Under the pieces are notes generated by a model. It was not told the DNA's origin, did no database searches, and saw only the letters and a list, made by a program, of their open reading frames with translations. From NCBI RefSeq assembly GCF_026341775.1, contig NZ_JAPEOB010000001.1, forward strand, positions 1-64,000: a DNA stretch of 64,000 nt, written 5' to 3'. The stretch comes from Streptomyces sp. NBC_00654. Its GTDB lineage: Bacteria; Actinomycetota; Actinomycetes; Streptomycetales; Streptomycetaceae. Below are positions 46,210 through 55,066 of the stretch, in pieces (the first letter of the stretch is position 1; each line of letters opens with the position of its first letter). The position numbers and the translations under genes are program-made.

Positions 46210-47846
46210 GTGGTCCCCGCGCGTGCGGGGTTGGTCCCGTCCTTCTGGCTGCCGAGACCCTGCGCGTAGAGTGGTCCCCGCGCGTGCGGGGTTGGTCCCG
46301 CGATGACGTACGGGCGGGACACAGAGCTACGGTGGTCCCCGCGCGTGCGGGGTTGGTCCCTCCTCGACGCCGGCGCCCGGGGTCGAGCGGGAGTGGTCCC
46401 CGCGCGTGCGGGGTTGGTCCCCGAGTGCCCGTCCTCGACCGGCAGGTTCAGGGGTGGTCCCCGCGCGTGCGGGGTTGGTCCCACGTTCACGCACACGACG
46501 GCCCGGCCGCTGACGTGGTCCCCGCGCGTGCGGGGTTGGTCCCCGGATCCAGGCCCGGCAGACCGGGCACGCCGTGGTGGTCCCCGCGCGTGCGGGGTTG
46601 GTCCCAGGACCACGACCGTCGCGACGGCAGCCGCGGGGTGGTCCCCGCGCGTGCGGGGTTGGTCCCCGTTTCCCGACGCGCCGCACCTGGACCGTGCGGT
46701 GGTCCCCGCGCGTGCGGGGTTGGTCCACTACAGAATTGAACCCTAGGAAACAAGGAGCGGTGGTCCCCGCGCGTGCGGGGTTGGTCCCCAGACGGTCAAG
46801 GGCAAGAAGTCCCGCCCCGGGTGGTCCCCGCGCGTGCGGGGTTGGTCCCAGCAGACCGCCGCGAGCGGACCGTGCAGCGGAGTGGTCCCCGCGCGTGCGG
46901 GGTTGGTCCCGCCGGGTCGTCCCGCGACAGCTGCGACACCCGGTGGTCCCCGCGCGTGCGGGGTTGGTCCCGTGCCGCCGGCCGCTCCGGCGACCCCGCC
47001 GACGTGGTCCCCGCGCGTGCGGGGTTGGTCCCCTGATTGAGGAGGCTGTACGAGTACGGAAGCAGTGGTCCCCGCGCGTGCGGGGTTGGTCCCGACGCGT
47101 GCCCACTCTGCGGGTACTGGACCTGGTGGTCCCCGCGCGTGCGGGGTTGGTCCCCGCCGGGCAACCCGTGGGAGCAACCGGGATCTGTGGTCCCCGCGCG
47201 TGCGGGGTTGGTCCCCCTCCTCGCGCATGACGGCTTCCACCTGCCGACGTGGTCCCCGCGCGTGCGGGGTTGGTCCCTCGGCAAGGCCGTGCGGCGCGAG
47301 CTGGACGCGGTGGTCCCCGCGCGTGCGGGGTTGGTCCCAGGGCCGCAAGCAGCCGACGGCGGAGTCTTCCGTGGTCCCCGCGCGTGCGGGGTTGGTCCCG
47401 CGGTGTACGAGACCGAGTACTCGGTGAGCTGGGTGGTCCCCGCGCGTGCGGGGTTGGTCCTCACTACCCCGCACCGGGAGGTGGCGTGAGACGGTGGTCC
47501 CCGCGCGTGCGGGGTTGGTCCCACCTCGTCTGTAGGGAGTTGCAGTGGACTTCGGTGGTCCCCGCGCGTGCGGGGTTGGTCCAGGACAGGTGCGGTCCGG
47601 ACCGCCGGTCAGCGGGTGGTCCCCGCGCGTGCGGGGTTGGTCCCCGCAGGTACCGGATTCCCGAACCCTGTGACAAGTGGTCCCCGCGCGTGCGGGGTCG
47701 TAGAGGGCGCCGAGGTGTGGTCCCCGCGCGTGCGGGGTTGGTCCCCGTACTGATGCATCACTGTCGTGAGGGTCGTGGTGGTCCCCGCGCGTGCGGGGTT
47801 GGTCCCGCGGCGTCCAGCGCCTTGCCGCGCATCCACTTGTGGTCCC
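46210..47846 (+). CRISPR. CRISPR array 2, leader-proximal part, 27 repeats plus an interrupted 28th
   Basis: The 29-nt repeats resemble those of array 1 but have loop GCGT and end TTGGTCCC. The period is 61-62 nt. The repeat at 47677 is shortened to 21 nt with a short spacer; the next begins 40 nt later, indicating a 21-nt deletion. The last repeat stops after GTGGTCCC at 47846, where an IS21-family element begins. The array continues on the other side at 50167. Confidence 0.97.
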
Positions 47847-47919
47847 TGTCGGCAACGGCCGAATTTGAGGCCAGTTTGGGCGGTTGAATTGTGGGCCGTT
47901 TTGCGGTCTTGGTTGGTTG

Positions 47920-48759
47920 TCAGTCGTTGTCGGTGGGGGTGGGGACGCGGCCGAGTTTTCGTCCTCGCATGCGGTAGGACTCGCCTTTGAGGGAGTGGAC
48001 CTCTGCGTGGTGGACGAGCCGGTCGATCATGGCGGCGGCCACGGTCTCGTCGCCGAAGACTTCTCCCCAGCGTCCGAAGGGCTTGTTGCTCGTGACGATC
48101 ACACTCGCTCTCTCGTAGCGGTTGGCGATCAGCTGGAAGAAGAGGTTGGCCGCTTCGGCTTCGAAGGGGATGTATCCCACCTCGTCGATCACGATCAGCG
48201 GGTAGCGGCCGAGTTTGACCAGTTCTTCCTGGAGTTGCCCGGAGCGGCGGGCTGCGGCGAGGCGGTCCACCCATTGGGAAGCGGTGGCGAAGGCCACGCG
48301 GTGTCCGCTCTGGCAGGCCCGGACGGCGAGGCCGGTGGCGATGTGGGTCTTGCCGGTTCCGGGCGGGCCGAGGAAGACCACATTCTCTTTGCCCGTTATG
48401 AAGTCCAGTGTGCCCAGATGCGCGAGCTGTTGTCGCGTCAGACCGCGCAGATGGGCGACATCGAGTTCCTCGATGGTCTTGATCGCGGGGAAGTGGGCAG
48501 CCCGGGTGCGGCCCTCGCCGCCGTGGCTGTCGCGGGCGGACACCTCGCGTTGCAGGCAGGCGACCAGGTATTCGGTGTGGGTCCAGGACTCGGCGCGGGC
48601 GCGTTCGGCCAGACGTTCGGCGGCGTCCAGCAGGGTGGGTGCCTTCATCGCGCGGGCGAGAAATGCCAGGTCCGAGGCAGTCTGATGGCCGGTGGGCGCT
48701 GTTTTGTCCGCGGTTTTCGCCGGGCCTGGCCGGGAGCCGGCCGCTGGGGTGCGGGGCAT
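47920..48759 (-). CDS. istB: IS21 helper ATPase (IstB)
   Basis: A 279-aa AAA+ ATPase. Walker A is in VFLGPPGTGKTHIATGLA and Walker B in YPLIVIDEVGYIPFE; SNKPFGRWGEVFGD follows. In IS21 transposition this protein assembles on DNA and directs the transposase to the target. The first ~30 residues are Pro/Ala-rich. Its start overlaps the stop of istA by one base. Confidence 0.94.
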   Translation of the reverse strand: MPRTPAAGSRPGPAKTADKTAPTGHQTASDLAFLARAMKAPTLLDAAERLAERARAESWTHTEYLVACLQREVSARDSHGGEGRTRAAHFPAIKTIEELDVAHLRGLTRQQLAHLGTLDFITGKENVVFLGPPGTGKTHIATGLAVRACQSGHRVAFATASQWVDRLAAARRSGQLQEELVKLGRYPLIVIDEVGYIPFEAEAANLFFQLIANRYERASVIVTSNKPFGRWGEVFGDETVAAAMIDRLVHHAEVHSLKGESYRMRGRKLGRVPTPTDND

Positions 48760-50057
48760 CAGGTGTCCGCCTCCTCTTTCCCGCCGCCGCCCTCAATGAG
48801 GGTGAACATCCGGTCGTAGGTGTCCAGTTCGCGCTGTTCGACTTCGACGCCGAGGTTGTTCGGTGCCAGGGCGGCAGTATGGGCGGTGGCCGCTCGGGCG
48901 GCCTGCTGATGCCAGACCTCTCCGCGCAGGAGGCGGGCCGCCTCGGCGTGCTCGGGGTCGGTGAGCGTCTGGTGGCGGGCCCAGCAGCGCGGGTGCCGCG
49001 CCACCGTCTCCGTCCCGGCACCGGCGCTGGGGGTATCGGTGAGGGTGACCGTGATGTCCTCGTTGTCCGCACGGACCAGGACGCGGTGACCGATCGCCCG
49101 GGGGTGGACGGAATAGTCGCAGGTATCGACCCGGATGTAGTGGTCACGGCCGATGCGGGTCTGAAAGCGCCACCAGTGGGGCGGGGCGACCGGCGGGACC
49201 GGGAGCATCTGGGCCCGGTCGGACTCCCAGCGGTCCGTCGGCCGAGCGGCGATTGCACGATGGGTCCTGCGGTTGGCGATCTGCAGCCAGCCGGTGAGCT
49301 GGGTGTTGAAATCGTCGGGGCCACTGAACGTCCGCCCGGGCAGGAAACTCGTCTCCAGGTAACCATTCGCGCGTTCCACCAGGCCCTTGGCCTCCGGGTC
49401 ACGGGGCCGGCACAAGTGGACCTTCACCGCGAGCAGCCCCGCGAACGCCGCGAACTCGGAAGTCAGCTTTCCTCTGCCGATGCCTGCCTCATTGTCCCAG
49501 ACAAGCGTCCTGGGGACTGCTTGCCAGCCGTCGGCCAGCAGCCGCCAGTGACCGTCGATCAGGTCGCCGGTCTGCCGGGAGGGCAGCATCCGGGCGGTGA
49601 TCATCCGTGAGTAGCCCGAGACGATGACCAGGACCGGCGGGCGTCCACTCTGGCCGTAGCCGAGGGGGATATCCACCGGCGGAAACCACAAGTCGCACTG
49701 CGCGAGCTCACCGGGCTGATAGACCGTCCGCGATACCGGATCCACCGGCAGATACACCGGCCGCAGCTCACGCACCCGGTCCCGCAGGATCGTCAGCCCG
49801 CGTTCCCAGCCGATTCGCTCCGCGATCACAGTCACGGGCATGGTCGGGGTCTGCCGCAGCAGCTCCCGGACCGCAGGTTCCACCGCGTCCACCGCAGACC
49901 CCTTCGCCGCCCGCCGGTACTGCGGGGGCCGGTCCGAAGCAAGAGCCCGTAGCACCGTGTTCCGTGAAATCCCCAGCTGTCGGGCAACAGCCCGCGCGGA
50001 CAGTCCTTGAGCCCGGTGCAACCGGCGGATCTCAGCCCAGTCCTCCACAAGGATCAC
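48759..50057 (-). CDS. istA: IS21 transposase (IstA)
   Basis: About 432 aa from GTG 50057, with GGAGGA about 8 nt upstream; a longer ORF begins at 50129. An N-terminal helix-turn-helix (LSARAVARQLGISRNTVLRAL) precedes the DDE catalytic core: CDLWFPPVDIPL (first Asp region), LVWDNEAG (second Asp), and a Glu in EAKGLVERANGYLE. The C-terminal beta domain (DTCDYSVHPRAIGHRV) is typical. Transcription runs opposite to the CRISPR array. Confidence 0.94.
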   Translation of the reverse strand: MILVEDWAEIRRLHRAQGLSARAVARQLGISRNTVLRALASDRPPQYRRAAKGSAVDAVEPAVRELLRQTPTMPVTVIAERIGWERGLTILRDRVRELRPVYLPVDPVSRTVYQPGELAQCDLWFPPVDIPLGYGQSGRPPVLVIVSGYSRMITARMLPSRQTGDLIDGHWRLLADGWQAVPRTLVWDNEAGIGRGKLTSEFAAFAGLLAVKVHLCRPRDPEAKGLVERANGYLETSFLPGRTFSGPDDFNTQLTGWLQIANRRTHRAIAARPTDRWESDRAQMLPVPPVAPPHWWRFQTRIGRDHYIRVDTCDYSVHPRAIGHRVLVRADNEDITVTLTDTPSAGAGTETVARHPRCWARHQTLTDPEHAEAARLLRGEVWHQQAARAATAHTAALAPNNLGVEVEQRELDTYDRMFTLIEGGGGKEEADT

Positions 50058-50166
50058 CCTCTCTTCCTCCCGCTCCAGAGACCCTGAAGCCAGAATGATC
50101 AAGAGATCGCAGAGTGGCTCACTTTTCATCCGCCGTCCGTGGTATCCATTTCACCCGTTGCCGACA

Positions 50167-51106
50167 GTCCCCGCGCGTGCGGGGTTGGTCCCGGTGGATT
50201 GATTGACCGCGTGGTCACTCCTCGGTGGTCCCCGCGCGTGCGGGGTTGGTCCCCGGCCACCCTCCGGGCTGAGGCTCGGGAAGGTGGTCCCCGCGCGTGC
50301 GGGGTTGGTCCCCGCGAGGTAGGCGACGGTGACGTACCGTCCGCGTGGTCCCCGCGCGTGCGGGGTTGGTCCCCTTCCCGTCCGCCCGTCGCCCGTGGTG
50401 GAGGTGTGGTCCCCGCGCGTGCGGGGTTGGTCCCCGCCCCTGCTGCCGGGTGATCCCGGCCCACCGAGTGGTCCCCGCGCGTGCGGGGTTGGTCCCCCTC
50501 TACCGCGTGTCCACCTGGGCCTTCGCGGGTGGTCCCCGCGCGTGCGGGGTTGGTCCCGCTCTCCGCCAAATCCTTCTTGAAGGACTGCCGTGGTCCCCGC
50601 GCGTGCGGGGTTGGTCCCGCGATCGTCACGACCCGGGGAATAGCCGGACAGTGGTCCCCGCGCGTGCGGGGTTGGTCCCGCCACGCCGCCGCCGACAAAG
50701 ACCTCCTCCTCGTGGTCCCCGCGCGTGCGAGGTTGGTCCCGGCATCCAGTTCGACGTCCTCCAGATGCACCGGTGGTCCCCGCGCGTGCGGGGTTGGTCC
50801 CCATCTGACGGCCCAGTGGATGCGGGGCAAGGCGTGGTCCCCGCGCGTGCGGGGTTGGTCCCGTGTGCACCACCGGAACCGGCAGACCCAAAGCGTGGTC
50901 CCCGCGCGTACGGGGTTGGTCCCTCCCCAGACGGCAGCGAGGACCAGGAGCAGCGGTGGTCCCCGCGCGTGCGGGGTTGGTCCCGTGCCGCCGGGACCCA
51001 CTGGGTCCGTCGTGCCGTGGTCCCCGCGCGTGCGGGGTTGGTCCCACCTGGGTTGTCTCGATGAAGACGACATCGTTGTGGTCCCCGCGTATGCGGGGAT
51101 CCCCGC
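50167..51106 (+). CRISPR. CRISPR array 2, leader-distal part, 15 repeats plus the end of the interrupted one
   Basis: The array resumes with GTCCCCGCGCG, the rest of the repeat cut by the IS21 element. Fifteen further repeats follow, at 50225 through 51078. One spacer is 30 nt (50254-50283). Single-base variants occur at 50712 and 50895, and the last repeat (51078-51106) is degenerate in its 3' half, marking the old end. With no leader on this side, expression depends on read-through or a promoter in the element. Confidence 0.96.
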
Positions 51107-51224
51107 CCCGCTCCGAGAAACTGCGGCCGGAGCGGGCCGGGGTGAGCCGGGGCAGGCCGGCGGGAGCCGGGGCAGGTCCCCCGCCGGGGGCGGGTAGGCG
51201 CCGGGCGGGGGGCTCGCGTGGGGG

Positions 51225-51710
51225 TCAGTTGAATGCCGCGGCGAACATGCCGGGTTCGTAGGAGCCTCCCTTCTGGTGCACGATCACGGCGAGTCGGTTG
51301 GCGGCGTTGATCAGGGCGACCAGGGAGACCAGGGCGGCGATCTGGTCGTCGTCGTAGTGCTTGCGTACCTGGGCCCAGGTCTCGTCGGAGACACCTTGGG
51401 CGGCGTCGGCGAGGCGGGTGCCTTCTTCGGTGAGTGCCAGGGCCGCCTGTTCGGCCTCGGTGAACACGGTGGACTCGCGCCAGGCGGCGACCAGGTGGAG
51501 CCGGGTCGCGGTTTCGCCGGCTGCCGTGGCCTCCTTGGTGTGCATGTCGATGCACCAGCCGCAGCCGTTGATCTGGCTGGCGCGCAGCGACACCAGCTCC
51601 TGGGTGGACGCCGGCAGCGACGACTGCTGGATCACGAGGCCGGTGTTGGCGAACCGCTTGGCGAACTTGGAGGCGATCGGGTTGTCGAACAGGTTGAATC
51701 GGGCGGTCAT
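51225..51710 (-). CDS. Carboxymuconolactone decarboxylase/AhpD-like protein
   Basis: About 161 aa from ATG 51710; the ORF extends to 51818 without support. The redox-active pair is in QINGCGWCIDMHTKEA, the signature of the AhpD/CMD family, followed by VAAWRESTVFTEAEQAALALTE. It is divergent from an ECF41-type sigma factor, a classic pairing: ECF41 factors commonly control a neighbouring CMD-like, oxidoreductase or epimerase gene. It may act in peroxide or thiol stress; the substrate is unknown. Confidence 0.88.
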   Translation of the reverse strand: MTARFNLFDNPIASKFAKRFANTGLVIQQSSLPASTQELVSLRASQINGCGWCIDMHTKEATAAGETATRLHLVAAWRESTVFTEAEQAALALTEEGTRLADAAQGVSDETWAQVRKHYDDDQIAALVSLVALINAANRLAVIVHQKGGSYEPGMFAAAFN

Positions 51711-51751
51711 GATCTCGTCCTCACTCGTGGTGTTGCACTGGACGAACACGA

Positions 51752-51778
51752 GATGCCGGCCGCCCGCTCCCTGTGACG
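51752..51778 (-). promoter_or_regulatory. Possible ECF41 promoter for the CMD-like gene
   Basis: On the minus strand CGTCACA (51778-51772) is followed after 16 nt by CATC (51755-51752). This is one mismatch in each box from the ECF41 consensus TGTCACA-N16-CGTC. Confidence 0.5.
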
Positions 51779-51812
51779 GGGCGGCCGTGTGACGTGAGCC
51801 ACCGCTCCCGGG

Positions 51813-51839
51813 TGTCACAGAACGGCGGTGCCCGGCGTC
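51813..51839 (+). promoter_or_regulatory. ECF41-type promoter of the sigma factor gene
   Basis: TGTCACA at 51813-51819 and CGTC at 51836-51839 are separated by exactly 16 nt, matching the consensus I recall for ECF41 promoters. It lies 45 bp before the sigma gene start at 51884, so autoregulation is likely. Confidence 0.75.
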
Positions 51840-51883
51840 CTGTGCGCGTGGCAGCGTCGAGAGTGAACAGGCAGGAGCAGCCG

Positions 51884-52885
51884 GTGAAGAGCGAGCACGA
51901 CGAGCACGACGAGAACGGCGGGAGCGCGGAGGACGGCGGGAGCGCGGAGAACGTGTCCGGGCCGCTCGCCGACGGCGGGAGCGCGGCTCCCGCGACGGAG
52001 ACGACGGAGGCGACGGAGGCGACAGACGTGTTCGTCGCTCATCGGAATCTGCTGTTCACCGTTGCCTACGAGATGCTGGGCTCGGCCGCGGACGCGGAGG
52101 ACGTGCTGCAGGAGACATGGCTGCGGTGGGCGGGGGTCGATCTCGGTACGGTGCGGGAGCCGCGTGCGTACCTGGTACGGATCACCACCCGGCAGGCGCT
52201 CACCCGGCTGCGTACCCTCAGCCGCCGCAAGGAGTCCTACGTCGGCTCCTGGCTCCCCGAGCCCCTGCTCACCACCCCCGACGTCGCCGACGACATCGAA
52301 CTCGCCGACAGCGTCTCGATGGCCATGCTCCTCGTCCTCGAAACCCTCGCCCCCACCGAACGCGCCGTGTTCGTCCTGCGCGAGGTCTTCGACCTCGGAT
52401 ACGACGAGATCGCCGAAGCCGTCGACAAGACCCCCGCCGCCGTGCGCCAGATCGCCCACCGCGCACGCGCCCACGTCGCCGCACGCCGGCCACGCACGAC
52501 CATCACCCCCACCGAGACCCGGGCCGCCCTCGACGCCTTCAAACAAGCCACCGAGACAGGCGATCTGCAACGCCTCCTCGACCTCCTCGCCCCCGACGTC
52601 GTCCTCATGGGTGACGGCGGCGGAATCAAACAGGCCGTCCTGCGGCCCATCGTGGGTGCCGACAAGGTCGCCCGTCTGCTGGCCGCCGGCATGGGCAGGA
52701 TCACCGCGGCGGAGCTGCGGCCGGTACAGGTCAATGGCTACCCGGCGCTGGTTCTCCGGATCGACGGCGAGGTCGACACCGTCGTGTCGGTACGCATCGA
52801 CGACGGTCTCATCACCGGCCTCTACGCCATGCGCAACCCCGAGAAGCTGTCACACATGCGGCGTGAGACCGCCCTGCGCCGCTGA
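51884..52885 (+). CDS. ECF41-type RNA polymerase sigma factor with SnoaL-like C-terminal domain
   Basis: About 333 aa from GTG 51884, with GCAGGAG upstream. After a ~50-residue acidic low-complexity start come sigma region 2 (FVAHRNLLFTVAYEMLGSAADAEDVLQETWLRW) and region 4 (LAPTERAVFVLREVFDLGYDEIAEAV). The extra C-terminal ~130 residues (LDLLAPDVVLMGDGGG, DGLITGLYAMRNPEKL) form the SnoaL-like domain with the NPxKL motif that defines ECF41 and replaces an anti-sigma factor. No anti-sigma gene is nearby, as expected. Confidence 0.9.
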   Translation: MKSEHDEHDENGGSAEDGGSAENVSGPLADGGSAAPATETTEATEATDVFVAHRNLLFTVAYEMLGSAADAEDVLQETWLRWAGVDLGTVREPRAYLVRITTRQALTRLRTLSRRKESYVGSWLPEPLLTTPDVADDIELADSVSMAMLLVLETLAPTERAVFVLREVFDLGYDEIAEAVDKTPAAVRQIAHRARAHVAARRPRTTITPTETRAALDAFKQATETGDLQRLLDLLAPDVVLMGDGGGIKQAVLRPIVGADKVARLLAAGMGRITAAELRPVQVNGYPALVLRIDGEVDTVVSVRIDDGLITGLYAMRNPEKLSHMRRETALRR

Positions 52886-53316
52886 ACCGGCGAAGAGGGG
52901 GCGGCGGGGCGCACACGCGGGACCGGAGGACGGGTGCTCGGGCCACGTGGCGCTGCGCGGAACGGCCGAATGATCAGGCCCGGAGATTTAGGTCGGGGGA
53001 AGCGGCATCGGGGGGACAAGCCGCTTCCCCCGATGAGAACAGGCCCTACTGGTCCCCGCCGCAGTCAGGGGGAAGTCTCGCGGCGTGGACCCCACAGAGA
53101 GGTCCTGTTCCAGCCCCTCGGATTCCTGCCAGATCCGCTGGGCTCGTCACCCATCCTGCCCCTCCCCGGGGGTCGTCCCGGCGGGCAAAAGACCCCGACG
53201 GCCGGGCCATAGGTCCTTAAAGAGCGCATCAGTGATCGGAAACAACCACGGAATACGGCCAAGTGTGCGGATAGAATCGCCCGACTGCACACGGGATCGA
53301 AGGGGAGGCAGGGGCT
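52886..53316. other. Intergenic region with a strong hairpin and a promoter
   Basis: About 430 bp marking the end of the accessory region. A perfect 14-bp inverted repeat lies at 52993-53033 (next entry). TAGAAT at 53274-53279 could be a -10 for the 54-aa protein gene. No open frame is convincing. Confidence 0.5.
52993..53033. terminator. Perfect 14-bp hairpin
   Basis: TCGGGGGAAGCGGC (52993-53006) and GCCGCTTCCCCCGA (53020-53033) pair fully around a 13-nt loop. It is placed to end the sigma factor transcript. There is no U tract. Confidence 0.65.
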
Positions 53317-53481
53317 GTGGTGCAAGCGAAGAAGATCGCGCTCTACATAGTGGTGGTCTTCGTGCTGTACACGATCATCACGTCCCCGGCCAGGGCCGCG
53401 GATCTCGTCCAGGTAGGGTTCGAAGGCGTTTCCAGCGCCGCCCAGGGCGTCGGCGACTTCATGTCCGAGCTGGTGAAGTAG
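53317..53481 (+). CDS. 54-aa single-pass membrane protein
   Basis: GTG at 53317 (GGGGAGG upstream; a second GTG at 53320) opens a frame ending in TAG 53479-53481. The sequence is VVQAKKIALYIVVVFVLYTII, then TSPARAADLVQVGFEGV and a short amphipathic end. It has one membrane helix and a SPARAAD segment. The small size makes it easy to miss. It is probably conserved beside the Dabb gene in Streptomyces; function unknown. Confidence 0.7.
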   Translation: MVQAKKIALYIVVVFVLYTIITSPARAADLVQVGFEGVSSAAQGVGDFMSELVK

Positions 53482-53490
53482 GAGTACCCG

Positions 53491-53784
53491 ATGATCCGCC
53501 ACCTGGTCCTGTTCAAGCTGAACGACGGCGTCGAGCGGGACGATCCGCGGGTGGTCGCCGGGGAGCGGGCCTTCCGGGAGCTCGAAGGAGTGGTTCCGGA
53601 GCTGGAGTTCTGGGAGTGCGCGTGGAACATCACCGAACGGCCGATCGCGTACGACTTCGCCATCAACTCGGCGGTCGCCGACGAGGACGCCCTGAAGCGC
53701 TACATCGAGCACCCGGCCCATCAGGCCGCGGCCGGGCAATGGCGTGAATTCGCCACCTGGGTGATCGCCGACTACCCCTTCTGA
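53491..53784 (+). CDS. Dabb-family (stress-responsive A/B barrel) protein
   Basis: A 97-aa protein: MIRHLVLFKLNDGV, then ELEFWECAWNITERPIAYDFAINS and DEDALKRYIEHPAHQA. This is the dimeric alpha-beta barrel fold of the Dabb family. Activity cannot be predicted. It begins 9 bp after the small membrane-protein gene, so they are probably co-transcribed. Confidence 0.88.
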   Translation: MIRHLVLFKLNDGVERDDPRVVAGERAFRELEGVVPELEFWECAWNITERPIAYDFAINSAVADEDALKRYIEHPAHQAAAGQWREFATWVIADYPF

Positions 53785-53811
53785 CGCACCGTCCGGCCCT
53801 CCGTTCCGCAG

Positions 53812-53840
53812 CCCCTCACCGCACAGGTGAGGGGTTTCTT
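53812..53840 (+). terminator. Rho-independent terminator after the Dabb gene
   Basis: CCCCTCACC (53812-53820) pairs with GGTGAGGGG (53826-53834) around GCACA, followed by TTTCTT. This is a textbook terminator. Confidence 0.9.
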
Positions 53841-53971
53841 GGTGTTTAAAACAAAACTGCCCCCAACACGGCTGTATGCGGTGCTTGCACACAGTGGACA
53901 TGTCTTGTGATGCTATGACCGCTTTTGACGGATGAGTTGACCGCAGTTGACCGCAAAGGGGTGGCATCACC

Positions 53972-54832
53972 GTGCCGGCCAGTACAGCGCCTCAAGTGCC
54001 TCCCCAGAACGTCCCGAACGAGGACATCCAGACCGAGACCCCCGATCCCACCGCCCCGCCCGCCAGAACCCGGGGCGCGGACACCAGGGCCCTCACACAG
54101 GTGCTCTTCGGGCAGCTCAAGGACCTGGAACCGGGCACTCCGGAACACCGCAGGGTGCGCGCCGCGCTGATCGAGGCGAACCTGCCTCTGGTGCGGTACG
54201 CGGCCGCCCGCTTCCGGAGCCGCAACGAGCCGATGGAGGACGTCGTCCAGGTCGGCACCATCGGCCTGATCAACGCCATCGACCGGTTCGACCCGGAACG
54301 CGGTGTCCAGTTCCCGACCTTCGCGATGCCCACCGTGGTCGGCGAGATCAAACGTTACTTCCGGGACAACGTGAGGACCGTCCACGTCCCCCGCCGGCTC
54401 CACGAACTCTGGGTCCAGGTCACCGGTGCCACCGAGGACCTGACGACCGCTCATGGGCGTTCCCCCACCACGGGCGAGATCGCCGAACGGCTGAAGATCT
54501 CCGAGGACGAGGTGCTGGCCTGCATCGAGGCGGGGCGCTCGTACCACGCGACCTCCCTGGAGGCCGCCCAGGAGGGCGACGGGCTGCCAGGACTCCTCGA
54601 CCGGCTCGGTTACGAGGACCCCGCACTGGCCGGCGTGGAGCACCGCGATCTCGTACGGCACCTCCTCGTCCAGCTGCCCGAGCGCGAGCAGCGCATCCTC
54701 CTGCTGCGCTACTACAGCAACTTGACCCAGTCTCAGATCAGCGCCGAGCTGGGCGTGTCCCAGATGCATGTGTCAAGACTTCTGGCGAGAAGCTTCGCCC
54801 GGCTCCGATCCGCAAATAGGATCGAGGCGTAG
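53972..54832 (+). CDS. sigF: RNA polymerase sigma factor SigF (SigB/SigF family)
   Basis: A 286-aa alternative sigma factor from GTG 53972. The N-terminus [11 protein letters not shown] matches my memory of Streptomyces SigF. Regions 2 ([35 protein letters not shown]), 3 and 4 ([37 protein letters not shown]) are complete. SigF acts in spore maturation. The neighbouring second sigma gene and the tadA/upp order fit the S. coelicolor locus. Confidence 0.85.
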   Translation: MPASTAPQVPPQNVPNEDIQTETPDPTAPPARTRGADTRALTQVLFGQLKDLEPGTPEHRRVRAALIEANLPLVRYAAARFRSRNEPMEDVVQVGTIGLINAIDRFDPERGVQFPTFAMPTVVGEIKRYFRDNVRTVHVPRRLHELWVQVTGATEDLTTAHGRSPTTGEIAERLKISEDEVLACIEAGRSYHATSLEAAQEGDGLPGLLDRLGYEDPALAGVEHRDLVRHLLVQLPEREQRILLLRYYSNLTQSQISAELGVSQMHVSRLLARSFARLRSANRIEA

Positions 54833-55066
54833 TCGGATCGGGTAGACCGCAGGGAGAGCGGTTCTGACGGTGTAAAAGCCCTACACCCCTTGTTATCTGC
54901 GCAGACACGGCGCTGACTTGTCGACTTGTCACTACAGCGCGTTGCCGACATGTGACATTCTGCTGGAACCGCGTTTGCCGCAGCCTCGCCTCCGGTATTC
55001 AGGTGGAGGCTGCGTTCCTCCGATGGTCGCGGTCACCGCGACCGTCCGCGACCTCAAGGGGGTGGC

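Larger units (their letters stand above)
47847..50166 (-). mobile_element. IS21-family insertion sequence inside a CRISPR repeat
   Basis: A 2,320-bp element with perfect 12-bp ends TGTCGGCAACGG (47847-47858) and CCGTTGCCGACA (50155-50166). The 5-bp sequence GTCCC flanks both ends (47842-47846, 50167-50171) as a target duplication. Removing the element and one GTCCC restores a consensus 29-nt repeat. It encodes the transposase and ATP-binding helper in the usual overlapping order and looks intact. Confidence 0.95.

Noticed and set aside
46148..47872. GAATTTGAGG shared by leader 2 (46150) and the left end of the IS21 element (47861)
   Set aside because: A 10-base match is likely chance; the element's target duplication fully explains its position.
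31194..53300. Integrative element with attachment site in tRNA-Ser
   Set aside because: No integrase, excisionase or repeated tRNA 3' end was found in the window.
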